Part shown: positions 63,373 through 64,000 of the stretch, one piece after another
Layout of the letters: the number at the start of each line of letters is the position of its first letter
Numbering within the stretch: the stretch's first letter is position 1
From: Lysobacter sp.
Lineage (GTDB): Bacteria > Pseudomonadota > Gammaproteobacteria > Xanthomonadales > Xanthomonadaceae
Assembly (NCBI GenBank): GCA_011526085.1
Contig: WYBC01000017.1
Coordinates: forward strand, 1-64,000
Length of the DNA stretch: 64,000 bases
Reading direction: 5' to 3'
The notes under the pieces: generated by a model
Seen by the model: the letters and a program-made list of their open reading frames with translations, nothing else
What the model was told of the DNA's origin: nothing
Database searches by the model: none
Program-made: the position numbers and the translations under genes

Positions 63373-64000
63373 GCCCGCACCTCGTCGAGGCCGGCCAGCA
63401 GCCGGCGGTTCTCGTCGGCGTTGCCGACGGTGATGCGCAGGCAGTGGCCGAGGCCGTAACCGCCCATCGGCCGCAGCACGATGCCGCGTTCGCACAGCGC
63501 CATTTCGATGCCGGCGACGCGGGCCTCGTCGCCCGGTTCGGCGAACTGCACGAGGAGGAAATTGGTCTGCGACGGAAACACCCGCAGGCCGCGGTCGCGC
63601 AGCGCGGCCGCGAGCGCGGCGCGCTGTTCGGCGTTGCGGGCGACCACCCACCGCAGGTGTTCCTCGTCGCCCAGCGCGGCTTCCGCGGCGGCCAGTCCGG
63701 CGCTGTTGACGTTGAAGCTTTCGCGCGCCCGCTCCATCACCGCGATCAGCGCGGGATGGCCGATGGCGAACCCGACGCGCAATCCGGCCAGCGCATAGGC
63801 CTTGCTGAAGGTGCGGGTCACGACCAGATTCGGATGACGCGCCTGCACGGTCAGCGCCGAGGCCCACCCGGGCGCATCGACGAATTCGGCATAAGCCTCA
63901 TCGACCACCACCACCACGTCGCCCGGCACCTTCGCCATGAACGCGGCGAAGGCATCGGCGTCGTACCAGGTGCCGGTCGGATTGTTCGGATTCGCCAGGT
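63369..64000 (-). CDS. hisC: Histidinol-phosphate aminotransferase (5' end beyond window)
   Basis: The C-terminal ~210 residues of a class II aminotransferase. Visible are the PLP contacts NPNNPTGT and DEAYAEF, the Schiff-base lysine in TRTFSKAYALAGLRVG, and the C-terminal LRITVGNADENRRLL. The gene runs off the right edge. Position before aroA fits the pheA-hisC-aroA group of xanthomonads and pseudomonads, where it may also act on aromatic keto acids. Confidence 0.93.
   Translation of the reverse strand, partial: LANPNNPTGTWYDADAFAAFMAKVPGDVVVVVDEAYAEFVDAPGWASALTVQARHPNLVVTRTFSKAYALAGLRVGFAIGHPALIAVMERARESFNVNSAGLAAAEAALGDEEHLRWVVARNAEQRAALAAALRDRGLRVFPSQTNFLLVQFAEPGDEARVAGIEMALCERGIVLRPMGGYGLGHCLRITVGNADENRRLLAGLDEVRA

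Overview
The window is about 64 kb of high-GC chromosomal DNA with dense housekeeping genes. It looks like a gammaproteobacterium of the Lysobacteraceae (Xanthomonadaceae), close to Lysobacter/Luteimonas. The signs are the cmk-rpsA-ihfB-lapA-lapB block running into surface-sugar genes, a proline/alanine-rich 'transmembrane repetitive protein' beside nfuA, the hisC-aroA arrangement, REP elements with a RAYT transposase, and many starts with no Shine-Dalgarno site. The genus call is an inference. There is no prophage, CRISPR array, integrase or complete insertion sequence other than the single-copy RAYT.

Layout. 0-5 kb: thiolase, a MASE1-GGDEF diguanylate cyclase and an FAD amine oxidase. 4.7-13.3 kb (minus strand): cmk, rpsA, ihfB, lapA, lapB, a lipid-linked glycosyl-1-phosphate transferase, a WbpM-like nucleotide-sugar dehydratase and galU; the lapA-to-dehydratase genes are abutted or overlap by 1-4 bases. 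13.4-19.3 kb (plus): L36 type B, a small secreted protein, the agmatine-to-putrescine pair aguA/aguB, a TetR regulator with an alpha/beta hydrolase, and a TraB-family protein. 19.4-27.5 kb (minus): an adaptor plus two RND permeases, followed by an unlisted 59-residue secreted cysteine-rich peptide. 27.7-31.5 kb: two cytochromes c, the repetitive membrane protein with nfuA, and phhB. 31.6-35 kb and 51.2-54.6 kb: two paralogous modules of an ECF sigma factor followed by a Ser/Thr kinase with a TPR tail. 35-41.4 kb: rluC, rne with a long leader, a LuxR-type response regulator, and an M28 peptidase lipoprotein. 41.5-48.2 kb (minus): a complete cyanophycin make-and-break cluster (iadA, cphB, cphA and a stand-alone Mur-ligase homologue). 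48.2-50 kb: dispersed repeats, an OB-fold membrane protein, and tRNA-Ser(UGA) beside a collapsed tRNA remnant. 54.6-59 kb: a CARDB-like secreted protein, then an M23 peptidase and a beta-lactamase-fold hydrolase that each carry five copies of the same roughly 50-residue repeat. 59-64 kb: serS with an AT-rich internal insertion, tonB, the RAYT between REP hairpins, aroA and a partial hisC.

Two metabolic themes connect genes. Arginine/aspartate storage as cyanophycin (cphA, cphB, iadA) sits in the same window as agmatine conversion to putrescine (aguA, aguB) and a putrescine-type amine oxidase. Envelope construction and export are served by galU, the two sugar genes, lapAB, the RND pair, tonB and the secreted repeat hydrolases.

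The best candidates for something undescribed are the cysteine-rich peptide gene behind the RND operon, the matched pair of five-repeat secreted hydrolases, the 42% GC insertion in serS, a shared TetR-type operator upstream of aguB and the TetR gene, and the tRNA-Ser remnant. All functional statements come from reading sequence and motifs; no database search was run.
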